DNA of 64,000 bases from Planctomycetota bacterium (lineage in GTDB: Bacteria; Planctomycetota; B15-G4; SIAN01): positions 62,001-126,000 of the forward strand of contig JAEUIC010000036.1 in NCBI GenBank assembly GCA_016795285.1, in the 5' to 3' direction. The position numbers were made by a program, and so were the translations under genes. Numbering within the stretch: position 1 is the stretch's first letter; each line of letters starts with the position of its first letter. Positions 37,019-44,468 of this stretch are shown in pieces. The notes beneath the pieces were generated by a model. The model was not told the DNA's origin and did no database searches. It saw nothing but the letters and a program-made list of their open reading frames with translations.

Positions 37019-38463
37019 TGGACCTCGCCACCGACCTCGCCGCGACCGCGCCGCTCTGGCTGCCGATGGTCGGCTGCCTCGCGGTGCTGCTGGCCGAGAC
37101 GCTCGTCCCCGACCGCACCGGCAAGCTGCCGGCGCTGGTGGCGGGCGTCACGCTGGCGCTCGCGCTGGTGCGCCTCGCGACGACCCACCCTTCGAGCCGC
37201 ATGCCGTTCGGCGTGCTGGCCGACGACGCGCTGGCGCGCGCCCTCTCCGGCATCCTGCTGCTGGTCGGCTTGGCCGTGATCGCGATGGCCGAGCCGCTGC
37301 TCGAGCGGCTGAAGCTCGCGCGCGGCGAGTTCTTCGCGCTGCTGCTCGCCTCGCTGTCGGGGATGGTGCTGCTGGTCGCCGCGCGCGACCTGCTGGTGCT
37401 CTTCCTCGCGGTCGAGCTGCTGTCGATCCCGCTCTACGTGCTGGCCGCGTTCCGGCGCCTCTCGCCCCACTCGGTCGAGAGCGGCTTCAAGTACTTCCTG
37501 CTCGGCGCCTTCGCGTCGGGCTTCCTCGTCTACGGCATCGCGCTGCTCTTCGCGACCACCGGCGACACCCGTTATGCGGCACTGGCCGCCGTGGCGCGCA
37601 GCGGCGCGCCGCTCGGCACCCTCTGGCACGTCGGCTGCGCGCTGCTGCTCGCCGGCCTCGGCTTCAAGGTGGCGGCCGCGCCGTTCCACGCCTGGACGCC
37701 CGACGTCTACCAGGGGGCACCGACGCCGGTGACCGCCTTCATGGCGGCCGGCGTGAAGACGGCGGCCTTCGGCGGCCTGCTGCGCCTCGCCGCCGAGCTG
37801 CTGCCCGACCTCGCGTCGCTGCGCACCGGCGTCGCCGTGCTGGCGTGCGCGAGCATGCTGGTCGGCAACCTCGGCGCCCTGCTGCAGACCAACCTGAAGC
37901 GGCTGCTCGCCTGGTCTTCGATCGCGCACGCCGGCTACCTGCTGGTCGGCATCCTCGCGGTGCTCTCGGGCGCCGGCGATGCGGCGAAGGACGCGGTGGT
38001 CTTCTACCTCGCCTCCTACGCGCTCACGACGCTCGCCGCCTTCGCCTGGATCGAGCACTTGGGCCGCGAGACGCCGGCGCTGCAGGACCTGCGGGCGCTG
38101 AAGGGTCTCGCGCGCCAGCGGCCGTGGCTCGCGCTGTCGCTGACGCTCGTCTTCCTCTCGCTCGCCGGCGTGCCGCTCACCGCCGGCTTCCTCGGCAAGT
38201 ACTTCGTCCTGAAGGCGGCCTTCGAGCTCGGCGGCGCGCTGCTGCTGCCGATGGTGGTGCTGGCGCTCGCCTCGGTGATCGCGCTCGGCTACTACCTGCG
38301 CGTCATCGCCACGCTCTACATGGAGCGACCGGCCGACGAGGACGCGCCGGCGCCGGCGCTCTTCGCGCCGGCCGGACTCGCGCTGCTGACCGCCGCCTCG
38401 AGCGCCGCGCTGCTGCTCTTCGGCGTCTGGCCGGAGCCGCTGATGAAGTGGCTCGCTGGCTGA
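37018..38463 (+). CDS. nuoN: NADH-quinone oxidoreductase subunit N
   Basis: A 481-residue NuoN, the third antiporter-like proton pump. Seen: LFLAVELLSIPLYVLAAF with the key Glu, LGFKVAAAPFHAWTPDVYQGA with the conserved Lys, and TNLKRLLAWSSIAHAGYLLVG. About 14 helices. It is the last gene of the cluster. Its last codons contain AAGTGGCTCGCTGGC, which is repeated exactly 35 bp further on in the intergenic region, suggesting a small local duplication at the 3' end. A hairpin region follows before a convergent PilZ gene. Confidence 0.97.
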   Translation: MDLATDLAATAPLWLPMVGCLAVLLAETLVPDRTGKLPALVAGVTLALALVRLATTHPSSRMPFGVLADDALARALSGILLLVGLAVIAMAEPLLERLKLARGEFFALLLASLSGMVLLVAARDLLVLFLAVELLSIPLYVLAAFRRLSPHSVESGFKYFLLGAFASGFLVYGIALLFATTGDTRYAALAAVARSGAPLGTLWHVGCALLLAGLGFKVAAAPFHAWTPDVYQGAPTPVTAFMAAGVKTAAFGGLLRLAAELLPDLASLRTGVAVLACASMLVGNLGALLQTNLKRLLAWSSIAHAGYLLVGILAVLSGAGDAAKDAVVFYLASYALTTLAAFAWIEHLGRETPALQDLRALKGLARQRPWLALSLTLVFLSLAGVPLTAGFLGKYFVLKAAFELGGALLLPMVVLALASVIALGYYLRVIATLYMERPADEDAPAPALFAPAGLALLTAASSAALLLFGVWPEPLMKWLAG

Positions 38464-38495
38464 CGCCCGCTCGCGGGGTCAAGTGGCTCGCTGGC
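38446..38495. repeat. 15-bp direct repeat at the nuoN 3' end
   Basis: AAGTGGCTCGCTGGC occurs at 38446-38460 (inside the last codons of nuoN) and again at 38481-38495 beyond the stop codon. It probably arose by slippage or a small tandem duplication. The segment CCCGCTCG between the copies takes part in the hairpin described separately. Confidence 0.7.
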
Positions 38496-38535
38496 GGACC
38501 GCCCCTGCCATGCGGCTCGCGGGCGGACGAGCGGG
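38466..38535 (+). terminator. Inverted-repeat terminator-like region between nuoN and the PilZ gene
   Basis: Outer arms CCCGCTCG (38466-38473) and CGAGCGGG (38528-38535) and inner arms CCGCCC (38499-38504) and GGGCGG (38521-38526) can fold together between two convergent genes. It may end transcription from both sides. There is no U-tract. Confidence 0.45.
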
Positions 38536-38545
38536 AGCGACCGGG

Positions 38546-38872
38546 TTACGGCAGCTCCTGCTCGTGGAGGCGGCGCTCGAACTGGACGGCGATGCCGAGC
38601 GTGCCGGGTGCGAGCGCTTCCATGCGGACGACCTTCGCCGGCGCGCGCACCTCGCGGCCATTCGCGGTGAAGGTGACCTCGAGCTTGATCTCGTCGCTGG
38701 TGACGAAGTAGGCGCCGCCGCGCGAGATGTCGCGGCCGCCCCCCATCACCTGCGCATCGTCGAGGCGCGCGGTGAAGACGGCGTGGGTCGTGCGGCGGGT
38801 GTTGCCGCGCCGCTCCACGGCCGTGCGGGATCCAGTGCGATCGAACTCCGACTGGCTGCTGCTGGTGGCCAT
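38546..38872 (-). CDS. PilZ domain protein
   Basis: A 108-residue single-domain PilZ protein. The c-di-GMP-binding signature is split as usual: the Arg-rich RRGNTRRTTH (RxxxR) and, about 25 residues later, GRDISRGGAYF (D/NxSxxG). The rest forms the beta-barrel with VRAPAKVVRMEALAPGTLG. It should bind cyclic di-GMP in the cytoplasm and pass the signal to an unknown partner. The start is the ATG giving MATSSSQSEF. It is convergent with nuoN and monocistronic; no cyclase or motility gene is nearby. Confidence 0.88.
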   Translation of the reverse strand: MATSSSQSEFDRTGSRTAVERRGNTRRTTHAVFTARLDDAQVMGGGRDISRGGAYFVTSDEIKLEVTFTANGREVRAPAKVVRMEALAPGTLGIAVQFERRLHEQELP

Positions 38873-39044
38873 CGCGCGCTCCTCGGTTCCTCCGCGCCGG
38901 CAGCCGTGCATCGCACGGGCAACTCCGGCGCCCCTCGGAAGTCCCGCGCAGCGCAGCGCGCTGCGACCGGAAAGAACTTCCGACCCGCTCCCCTTCGGCA
39001 CGATCGCGCCACGACTTGAGCGACGGCGAAGGAGGCGGCCGCCG

Positions 39045-40355
39045 TCACGGCGGGACGAGCCCCACGCCGCAGCGCGCCCGAAGGTCGTCGAGCGGCCCGC
39101 CCGCCGCCGCCTCGAGCGCCGCGATCGCCCGCGCTCCGCCAGCGCCGCTCCCCGCCTCCCACGCCGCGACGAAGCGCGCGAACGCGCCGCGCCCCCCGCG
39201 GCGCGCCACCTCCTCGACCAGCGCCGTCGCCCACGCATAGGCGGCATCGCGCTCGCGCCGATCGGCGGGCGGCGCCGCGAGCGGCAGCAGCCGGTTCACG
39301 CTCGCCGCGCCCGGCCGGTGGAACTCGTCGCCGTCGCGCCGCAGCGCCGCCAGCGCCGCGCGGTGCCGCGCCGGCCCCTCGATCCCGGCGACCGTCGCGT
39401 CGGCCACCTCGAGCGCCAGCGCGCAAGCGAGCCCCTCGCTCCACGACCACGGCAGTTGGAGCCCGCGCTCCTCCTCGAACACGTGGAACAGCTCGTGCGC
39501 GTAGCCGCGCCACGGCAGGTGGAGCTCGTCGTCGCGCAGGAAGAGCGCGCGGCCGTTCTGGAAGCCGCCGCTCGCTTCGAACTCGGCCGCCCCCGCCGGC
39601 AGGGCGATCAGCGCGATCGGCCCGTCGAAGCGCCGCTCGAGCAGCGCCTCGACCGCGGCGACCTGCTCGGCCAACAGCTTCAGCGTCCACTCCGGATCGG
39701 CGACCCGCGCGCCCGGCGCCGCACGCACCTCGAGCGCGCCGTCGCGAGCGCGCCACGCGGCGTGCCCCTCGGCGGGCGGCGCGCGATCGAGCCGCAACGC
39801 CAGCGCATCGAGCCGCCAAGCGGGCGCCGACTCGTCCGTCTCGATCGTGACCTGCGTGGCCCCCGCCGGCCGCTCGCCGAGCGCGATCCAGTCGAGGCAC
39901 TCGAGATGGGCGCGCGGCTCGACGTGCAGCGTCCGCGCCGCTGCGCTCCCACCGAAGCGCACCGTCGCGTCGAGCGGCGCGCCGACCACGGCGACGCGCA
40001 ACCACGCCCGCTCCCCCTCGCGCGCCGGCGGCAACGGCAGCTCGATCCGCCGCGCCCCGCGCGCGACCGCGACCACGGCGCCGCCGCTGCCGACCCACGA
40101 GGCGAGCCGCGCGAGCCCGTCGTGCCGCGCCCCGCTCGCGTCGGGAGCCGGCTCGACCAGCGGCGCTTCCGCCTCGCAGCGCACTTCGTCGCCGCGAACG
40201 GTCGCGCGATTCGCTGCTCGACCCGCCACTCGATCCGCTGCCCGATCGCCCGCTCGATCCCCCCCTCCGGTTCGGCAGCCGGCGAGCGCAGCCGCGAACG
40301 CCGCCGTCGCGGCGATCGCCACCACTACCGCCGCCCTCCCCGCCCTGCCGCTCAC
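39045..40355 (-). CDS. Putative zinc metallopeptidase lipoprotein
   Basis: A 436-residue protein with a lipoprotein signal (VVVAIAATAAFAAALAGC, lipobox LAGC). After the Cys a low-complexity run built from DR and GR pairs (GDRAGDRAADRVAGRAANRA) forms a spacer. The C-terminal half has the zinc motif WRGYAHELFHVFEEERG (HExxH) with a later WSWSEGLACALAL that offers a third-ligand Glu, as in gluzincins. The middle is beta-rich and may be a binding domain. Probably attached to a membrane and acting outside the cytoplasm. It starts at GTG and overlaps the next upstream gene by 4 nt; that gene also looks like a zinc peptidase. Confidence 0.65.
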   Translation of the reverse strand: MSGRAGRAAVVVAIAATAAFAAALAGCRTGGGDRAGDRAADRVAGRAANRATVRGDEVRCEAEAPLVEPAPDASGARHDGLARLASWVGSGGAVVAVARGARRIELPLPPAREGERAWLRVAVVGAPLDATVRFGGSAAARTLHVEPRAHLECLDWIALGERPAGATQVTIETDESAPAWRLDALALRLDRAPPAEGHAAWRARDGALEVRAAPGARVADPEWTLKLLAEQVAAVEALLERRFDGPIALIALPAGAAEFEASGGFQNGRALFLRDDELHLPWRGYAHELFHVFEEERGLQLPWSWSEGLACALALEVADATVAGIEGPARHRAALAALRRDGDEFHRPGAASVNRLLPLAAPPADRRERDAAYAWATALVEEVARRGGRGAFARFVAAWEAGSGAGGARAIAALEAAAGGPLDDLRARCGVGLVPP

Positions 40356-40843
40356 CGCTCCCCCCACGTCTTCAGCGGCCGGTAGAGCTGCCCGAGCCGC
40401 TCGTAGAAGCCGCCGCAGTGGACCGACGCCCCGAACGCGTCGAAGTCGTGGTGGTGGACGAACTCGTGGAGCAGCGTCTCGAGCAGCGACTTGAACGCCA
40501 CCGGCCGCTCCTGCGCGGCGGTGCGCGCGAAGACCTCGATCGCGCCGTGCATCCGGCACTGGCCGTGCAGCTCGTAGACGATCCGCCCGCCGCGGCGACG
40601 GTGGGGTCGCGGCTCGTCGCGCAGCACGACGCGCTTCCTCGCCAGCACGAACTCGTCGCAGAGCAGGTCGACGAGGCGCTGCGACGCGGCATTCAAGGGA
40701 GCGACCGCGGCCCCGTCGCGGAACGCCTCGTGGGCGGCGACGAACGCCTCGATCCGCGTCGGCGCCGCCGCCAGCGCGCGGCGGGTGAGCGTCGCGTCGA
40801 GGCGGGCGCGATCGAGGCGGCGGAAGAGGGGGTCGGCGACCAT
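40352..40843 (-). CDS. SprT-like putative metallopeptidase
   Basis: A 163-residue cytoplasmic protein with a zincin motif LLETLLHEFVHHHDFDAFG (HExxH, with a further His and Asp) and a C-terminal SVHCGGFYERLGQLYRPL that supplies a third His. A preceding beta region (RIVYELHGQCRMHGAIEVFA) fits the SprT-like fold, though no zinc ribbon follows. The family includes DNA-protein crosslink proteases as well as uncharacterised enzymes. Its stop overlaps the GTG of the lipoprotein peptidase, so the two are probably co-expressed. The assignment rests on motif layout only. Confidence 0.6.
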   Translation of the reverse strand: MVADPLFRRLDRARLDATLTRRALAAAPTRIEAFVAAHEAFRDGAAVAPLNAASQRLVDLLCDEFVLARKRVVLRDEPRPHRRRGGRIVYELHGQCRMHGAIEVFARTAAQERPVAFKSLLETLLHEFVHHHDFDAFGASVHCGGFYERLGQLYRPLKTWGER

Positions 40844-40920
40844 CGCGGGCGGGACTGTAACGCGCCGCGCGTTCCTCGGATGGATCCCGAGGCGCGCTCG
40901 TGCGCCCCTGGAGCTCTGCC

Positions 40921-42618
40921 ATGCTTCGGATTGCCCGACTGCTTCGATCGCTCGTCCCGCTCGCCGCGCCGGTGCTGCTCGTAAGCCTCGCTCCCGCCGC
41001 CCGCGCGCAGCACTTCTTCAGCGCCGCCGGGGGCGACGACCTCGATCTGTTCGGCTACGCGCTCGCGAACCTCGGCGACCTGAACGGCGACGGTTGCGAC
41101 GAGCTCGCCGTCGGCGAGCCGTACTGGGACTCGAGCACCTCGTCCGACGCGGGTCGGGTGACCGTGCTCGACGGAGCGACCGGCGCGATCCTGCGCACTC
41201 ACGACGGCACCCGCGCCACCGCCCACCTCGGCATGGCGGTCGCCTCCCTCGGCGACCTCAACAGCGACGGCGTCCGCGACTACGTGGTCGGCTCGCCGGG
41301 GATCGACTCTCCTGCCAGCAATTGCGGCTTCTTCACGGCCTACAGCGGCGCCACCGGCGCCTTGCTGAAGAGCGTCGGCGGCAGCGTCGCCGGCGAGGCG
41401 CTCGGCGGCGCGCTCGCCTCGCTCGACGACGTCGACGGCGACGGCGAGCGCGACCTCATCGCCGGCGTCCCGTCGCTCGGCGAGGCGCGCCTCTACGACT
41501 CCTCGCTCAACCTGATCACCACGCTGACCGGAAGCGCTTCCGACTCCTACGGCCAGGTCGTCGTCGGTCTCGACGATCTCGACGGCGACGGCGTCGAGGA
41601 GTTCGCCGTCACCGAACCCGGCTACGACAGCGCCTTCCCGCTCAAGCTCGATCGCGGTCGCGCGGTGCTCTACTCGGGCGCGACGCGCGCGCAGATCGCG
41701 TCGCTCCTCGGCCTCGCCGCCGGCGACCTCTTCGGCCAGGTGATCGAGAGGCTCCCCGACCTCGACGGGGACGGCGTCGACGACCTGGCGGTCGGCGTGC
41801 CCGCCGCCGACACCGTCGGGACCGACAACGGCCAGCTCCTGGTCTTCTCCGGCGCGACGCGCGCCACCCTCCACACGATCCAGGGGGCGGCCGCAGGCGA
41901 CCTGCTCGGCTTCTCGATCGCGGCGCTCCCCGACCTCGACCACGACGGCATCGGCGACTTCGCGATCGGCCTCTACGACGGCGGCGCGAGCGACCTCGGC
42001 GCGGTCGAGGTGCGCGCCGGCGCCGACGCCCACGTGCTCTGGACGGTCGAGGGGAACTCGATCCCGCTCGTCGATGCGGACGAGCACCTCGGCTTCTCGC
42101 TGGAGGGCGGCGACTGGAACGGCGACGGCATCGGCGACGTCGCGTTCGGCGATCCGGGCTACAGCAAGTTCAACCTCGGCACCTTCACCTGGACGCAGCC
42201 CGGCCGCGTCGAGCTCTGGCTCGGCGCTCCCGCCTTCACCGAGAGCTTCGGCGCCGGCTGGCCCGGCAAGCTCGGCATCCCGCAGCTCGACGCGCTCGCG
42301 CCCCCCGGCTTCGGCACCACGCTCACCGTGTCGGTCGACAACTCCGCCGGCTTCCCGACCACGGGGCTCCTGCTGGTCGGCACCTCCACCGCGGCGATCC
42401 CGTGGAAGGACGGCACGCTGCTGGTGAATGCCGACGTGGCGAGCCTCCTCTTCCCGCTGCCGACCTTCGGCGCGCTGCTCGACGCCGACATCCCGAACGA
42501 CCCGGCGCTCGCCTTCGTCGACCTCTACGTGCAGGTGGTCGAAGCCGACCCCTTCGCGTCGAAGAAGCTCTCCTTCACGCCGGGCCTGCGCCTGCGGCTC
42601 GGCTACGACCTGCCGTGA
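40921..42618 (+). CDS. Secreted FG-GAP repeat protein 1
   Basis: A 565-residue exported protein. It has a signal peptide (LVPLAAPVLLVSLAPAARAQ) and about seven FG-GAP/integrin alpha-type beta-propeller repeats, for example LGDLNGDGCDELAVGEPYWD, LDDVDGDGERDLIAGVPS and LPDLDGDGVDDLAVGVPAAD, each with a DxDxDG-like calcium loop. The C-terminal domain (about 440-565) starts PGRVELWLGAPAFTESFGAG and contains TTGLLLVGTSTAAIPWKDG, a domain shared with its neighbour. Likely a cell-surface or extracellular adhesion or structural protein. The ATG at MLRIARLL is used; an upstream GTG is possible but lacks a signal-like lead. The next gene is a tandem paralogue. Confidence 0.85.
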   Translation: MLRIARLLRSLVPLAAPVLLVSLAPAARAQHFFSAAGGDDLDLFGYALANLGDLNGDGCDELAVGEPYWDSSTSSDAGRVTVLDGATGAILRTHDGTRATAHLGMAVASLGDLNSDGVRDYVVGSPGIDSPASNCGFFTAYSGATGALLKSVGGSVAGEALGGALASLDDVDGDGERDLIAGVPSLGEARLYDSSLNLITTLTGSASDSYGQVVVGLDDLDGDGVEEFAVTEPGYDSAFPLKLDRGRAVLYSGATRAQIASLLGLAAGDLFGQVIERLPDLDGDGVDDLAVGVPAADTVGTDNGQLLVFSGATRATLHTIQGAAAGDLLGFSIAALPDLDHDGIGDFAIGLYDGGASDLGAVEVRAGADAHVLWTVEGNSIPLVDADEHLGFSLEGGDWNGDGIGDVAFGDPGYSKFNLGTFTWTQPGRVELWLGAPAFTESFGAGWPGKLGIPQLDALAPPGFGTTLTVSVDNSAGFPTTGLLLVGTSTAAIPWKDGTLLVNADVASLLFPLPTFGALLDADIPNDPALAFVDLYVQVVEADPFASKKLSFTPGLRLRLGYDLP

Positions 42619-42643
42619 ACCCTGCGATCGAGGAGGACTCGCG

Positions 42644-44371
42644 ATGAACGACCGCACCCTTGCCGCCGCTCGTCCTGCACCGCACGCCGCGCTCCGCCGC
42701 CGCCCGCGCGCGCTGCCGCTCGCGGCGCTGCTCCTCGGCCTCGCTCCGGCCTCGCGCGCGCAGCTCTACGAGATGGCGTGGAGCGGCGACGACGGCGACT
42801 ACTTCGGCTGGTCGCTCGCCACGCTCGGCGACCTGAACGGCGACGGCTGCGACGAGCTCGCCGTCGGCGAACCCTACTGGGACAGCAGCTCGTCCACCGC
42901 CGCCGGCCGCGTGACGCTCCTCGACGGCGCCACCGCGACGGTGCTGCGCACGCTCGACGGCACCCGCCCGACGGCGCTGCTCGGCGCGACGCTGGCGCGC
43001 GTCGGCGACTGGACCGGCGACGGCGTCGAGGACCTCGTCGCGGGCTCGCCGGGACTCGACCTCTCGCTCGCCGACGTCGGCGGGCTGGCGCTCTACAGCG
43101 GCGCCACCGGCAACTTCATCCGCAGCAAGAACGGCTCGCTCGCGAGCGAGGCGCTCGGCGGCGCGATCGCGCGGGTGGGCGACCTCGACGGCGATGGCGT
43201 CGACGAGCTCGTCGCGGGCGTCGCTTCGCTCGGCGAGGCGCGCCTCTACGACTCGGCGTTCAACCTCCTCGCGACGGTGACCGGCTCGAGCGCCGACAGC
43301 TTCGGCCAGCAGGTGGCGGGGCTCGACGACCTCGACGGCGACGGCGTCCCGGAGTTCGCGGTGGCCGAGCCGGGCTACGACTCCATCGTCCCGCTCAAGT
43401 TCGATCGCGGCCGCGTGCTGATCTACTCCGGCGCGACGCGGGCGCTGCTCACCTCGGTGCAGGGCCTCGAGGCGGGCGACTACTTCGGCCAGCGCATCGC
43501 GCGCCTCGGCGACTTCGACGGCGACGGCGTCGACGAGATCGCCATCGCGTCGCACTTCACCGACAACGTCGGCACCGACAACGGCCAGGTCCGGATCTTC
43601 AGCGGCGCGACGCGCGCGACGCTCCACACGCTCGACGGCGCCGCCTCCGGCGACAGCTACGGCTTCTCGCTCGCGCGCCTCGGCGACCTCGACCACGACG
43701 GCCGCGACGACTTCGCGGTCGGCATCCTGGTCGGCGGCGCCAACGACCTCGGTGCCGTCGAGGTGCGCTCCGGCGCCGACGCCCACCTGCTCTGGTCGGT
43801 CGAGGGCGACAGCGCCACGCTCAACTGGGCCGACGAGCGGGTCGGCTACTCGCTGGCGGGCGGCGACTGGAACGGCGACGGCATCGGCGACCTCGCGTAC
43901 GGCGATCCGCTCTTCAGCGACTTCCATCCGGTCGGCTTCAGCTGGACCGAGCCGGGCCGCGTCGAGCGGTGGCTCGGCGCGCCGGCGTTCGCCGAGAGCT
44001 ACGGCGCCGGCTGGCCCGGCAAGAACGGCATCCCGGCGCTGAACGCCCTCACGCCGCCCGCCTTCGGGACGACCGTGATCGTCGCGGTCGGCAACTCGGC
44101 CGGGCTGCCGACCACGGGCCTGCTGCTGGTCGGCACCTCGACCGCGGCGATCCCGTGGAAGGACGGCACGCTGCTGGTGAACGCCGACCTCGCGAGCGCC
44201 TACTTCCCGATCCCGACGCTCGGCACCTTCCTCAGCGAGGACATCCCGAACGACCCGGCGCTCGCCTTCGTCGACCTCTACGTGCAGGTGGTCGAGGCCG
44301 ACCCCGCCGCCTCGAAGAAGCTCTCCTTCACGCCGGGCCTGCAGTTGCGGCTCGGCTACGACTTGCCGTAG
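42644..44371 (+). CDS. Secreted FG-GAP repeat protein 2
   Basis: A 575-residue tandem paralogue of the preceding gene with the same order: signal peptide (LPLAALLLGLAPASRAQ), FG-GAP repeats (LGDLNGDGCDELAVGEPYWD recurs identically, with VGDLDGDGVDELVAGVAS and LGDFDGDGVDEIAIASH), then the C-terminal domain with WLGAPAFAESYGAGWPGKNG and LLLVGTSTAAIPWKDGTLLV. The nucleotide copies are similar enough to be a recent duplication with divergence. A GAGGAGGA ribosome binding site lies just before the ATG and the gap between the two genes is 25 nt, so they are probably one transcript. Function unknown beyond calcium-bound propeller and export. Confidence 0.85.
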   Translation: MNDRTLAAARPAPHAALRRRPRALPLAALLLGLAPASRAQLYEMAWSGDDGDYFGWSLATLGDLNGDGCDELAVGEPYWDSSSSTAAGRVTLLDGATATVLRTLDGTRPTALLGATLARVGDWTGDGVEDLVAGSPGLDLSLADVGGLALYSGATGNFIRSKNGSLASEALGGAIARVGDLDGDGVDELVAGVASLGEARLYDSAFNLLATVTGSSADSFGQQVAGLDDLDGDGVPEFAVAEPGYDSIVPLKFDRGRVLIYSGATRALLTSVQGLEAGDYFGQRIARLGDFDGDGVDEIAIASHFTDNVGTDNGQVRIFSGATRATLHTLDGAASGDSYGFSLARLGDLDHDGRDDFAVGILVGGANDLGAVEVRSGADAHLLWSVEGDSATLNWADERVGYSLAGGDWNGDGIGDLAYGDPLFSDFHPVGFSWTEPGRVERWLGAPAFAESYGAGWPGKNGIPALNALTPPAFGTTVIVAVGNSAGLPTTGLLLVGTSTAAIPWKDGTLLVNADLASAYFPIPTLGTFLSEDIPNDPALAFVDLYVQVVEADPAASKKLSFTPGLQLRLGYDLP

Positions 44372-44468
44372 GCGCACGGCGGACGGGCGGCGGCTCCAGC
44401 CGCGCGCGACGGCGGGCTATCGTCCGCGCGCGCGCGGCGGATCGCTGCGCGCCGCCGGAGCCGCCGCC

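Noticed and set aside
40921..44371. Repeated DNA units that could be taken for a CRISPR or VNTR
   Set aside because: The units are coding, diverged and tied to FG-GAP calcium-loop codons, without spacers.
42575..44377. A 600-codon frame opposite the second FG-GAP gene
   Set aside because: It consists of repeats that are the complement of the FG-GAP codons, with no signal or motif.
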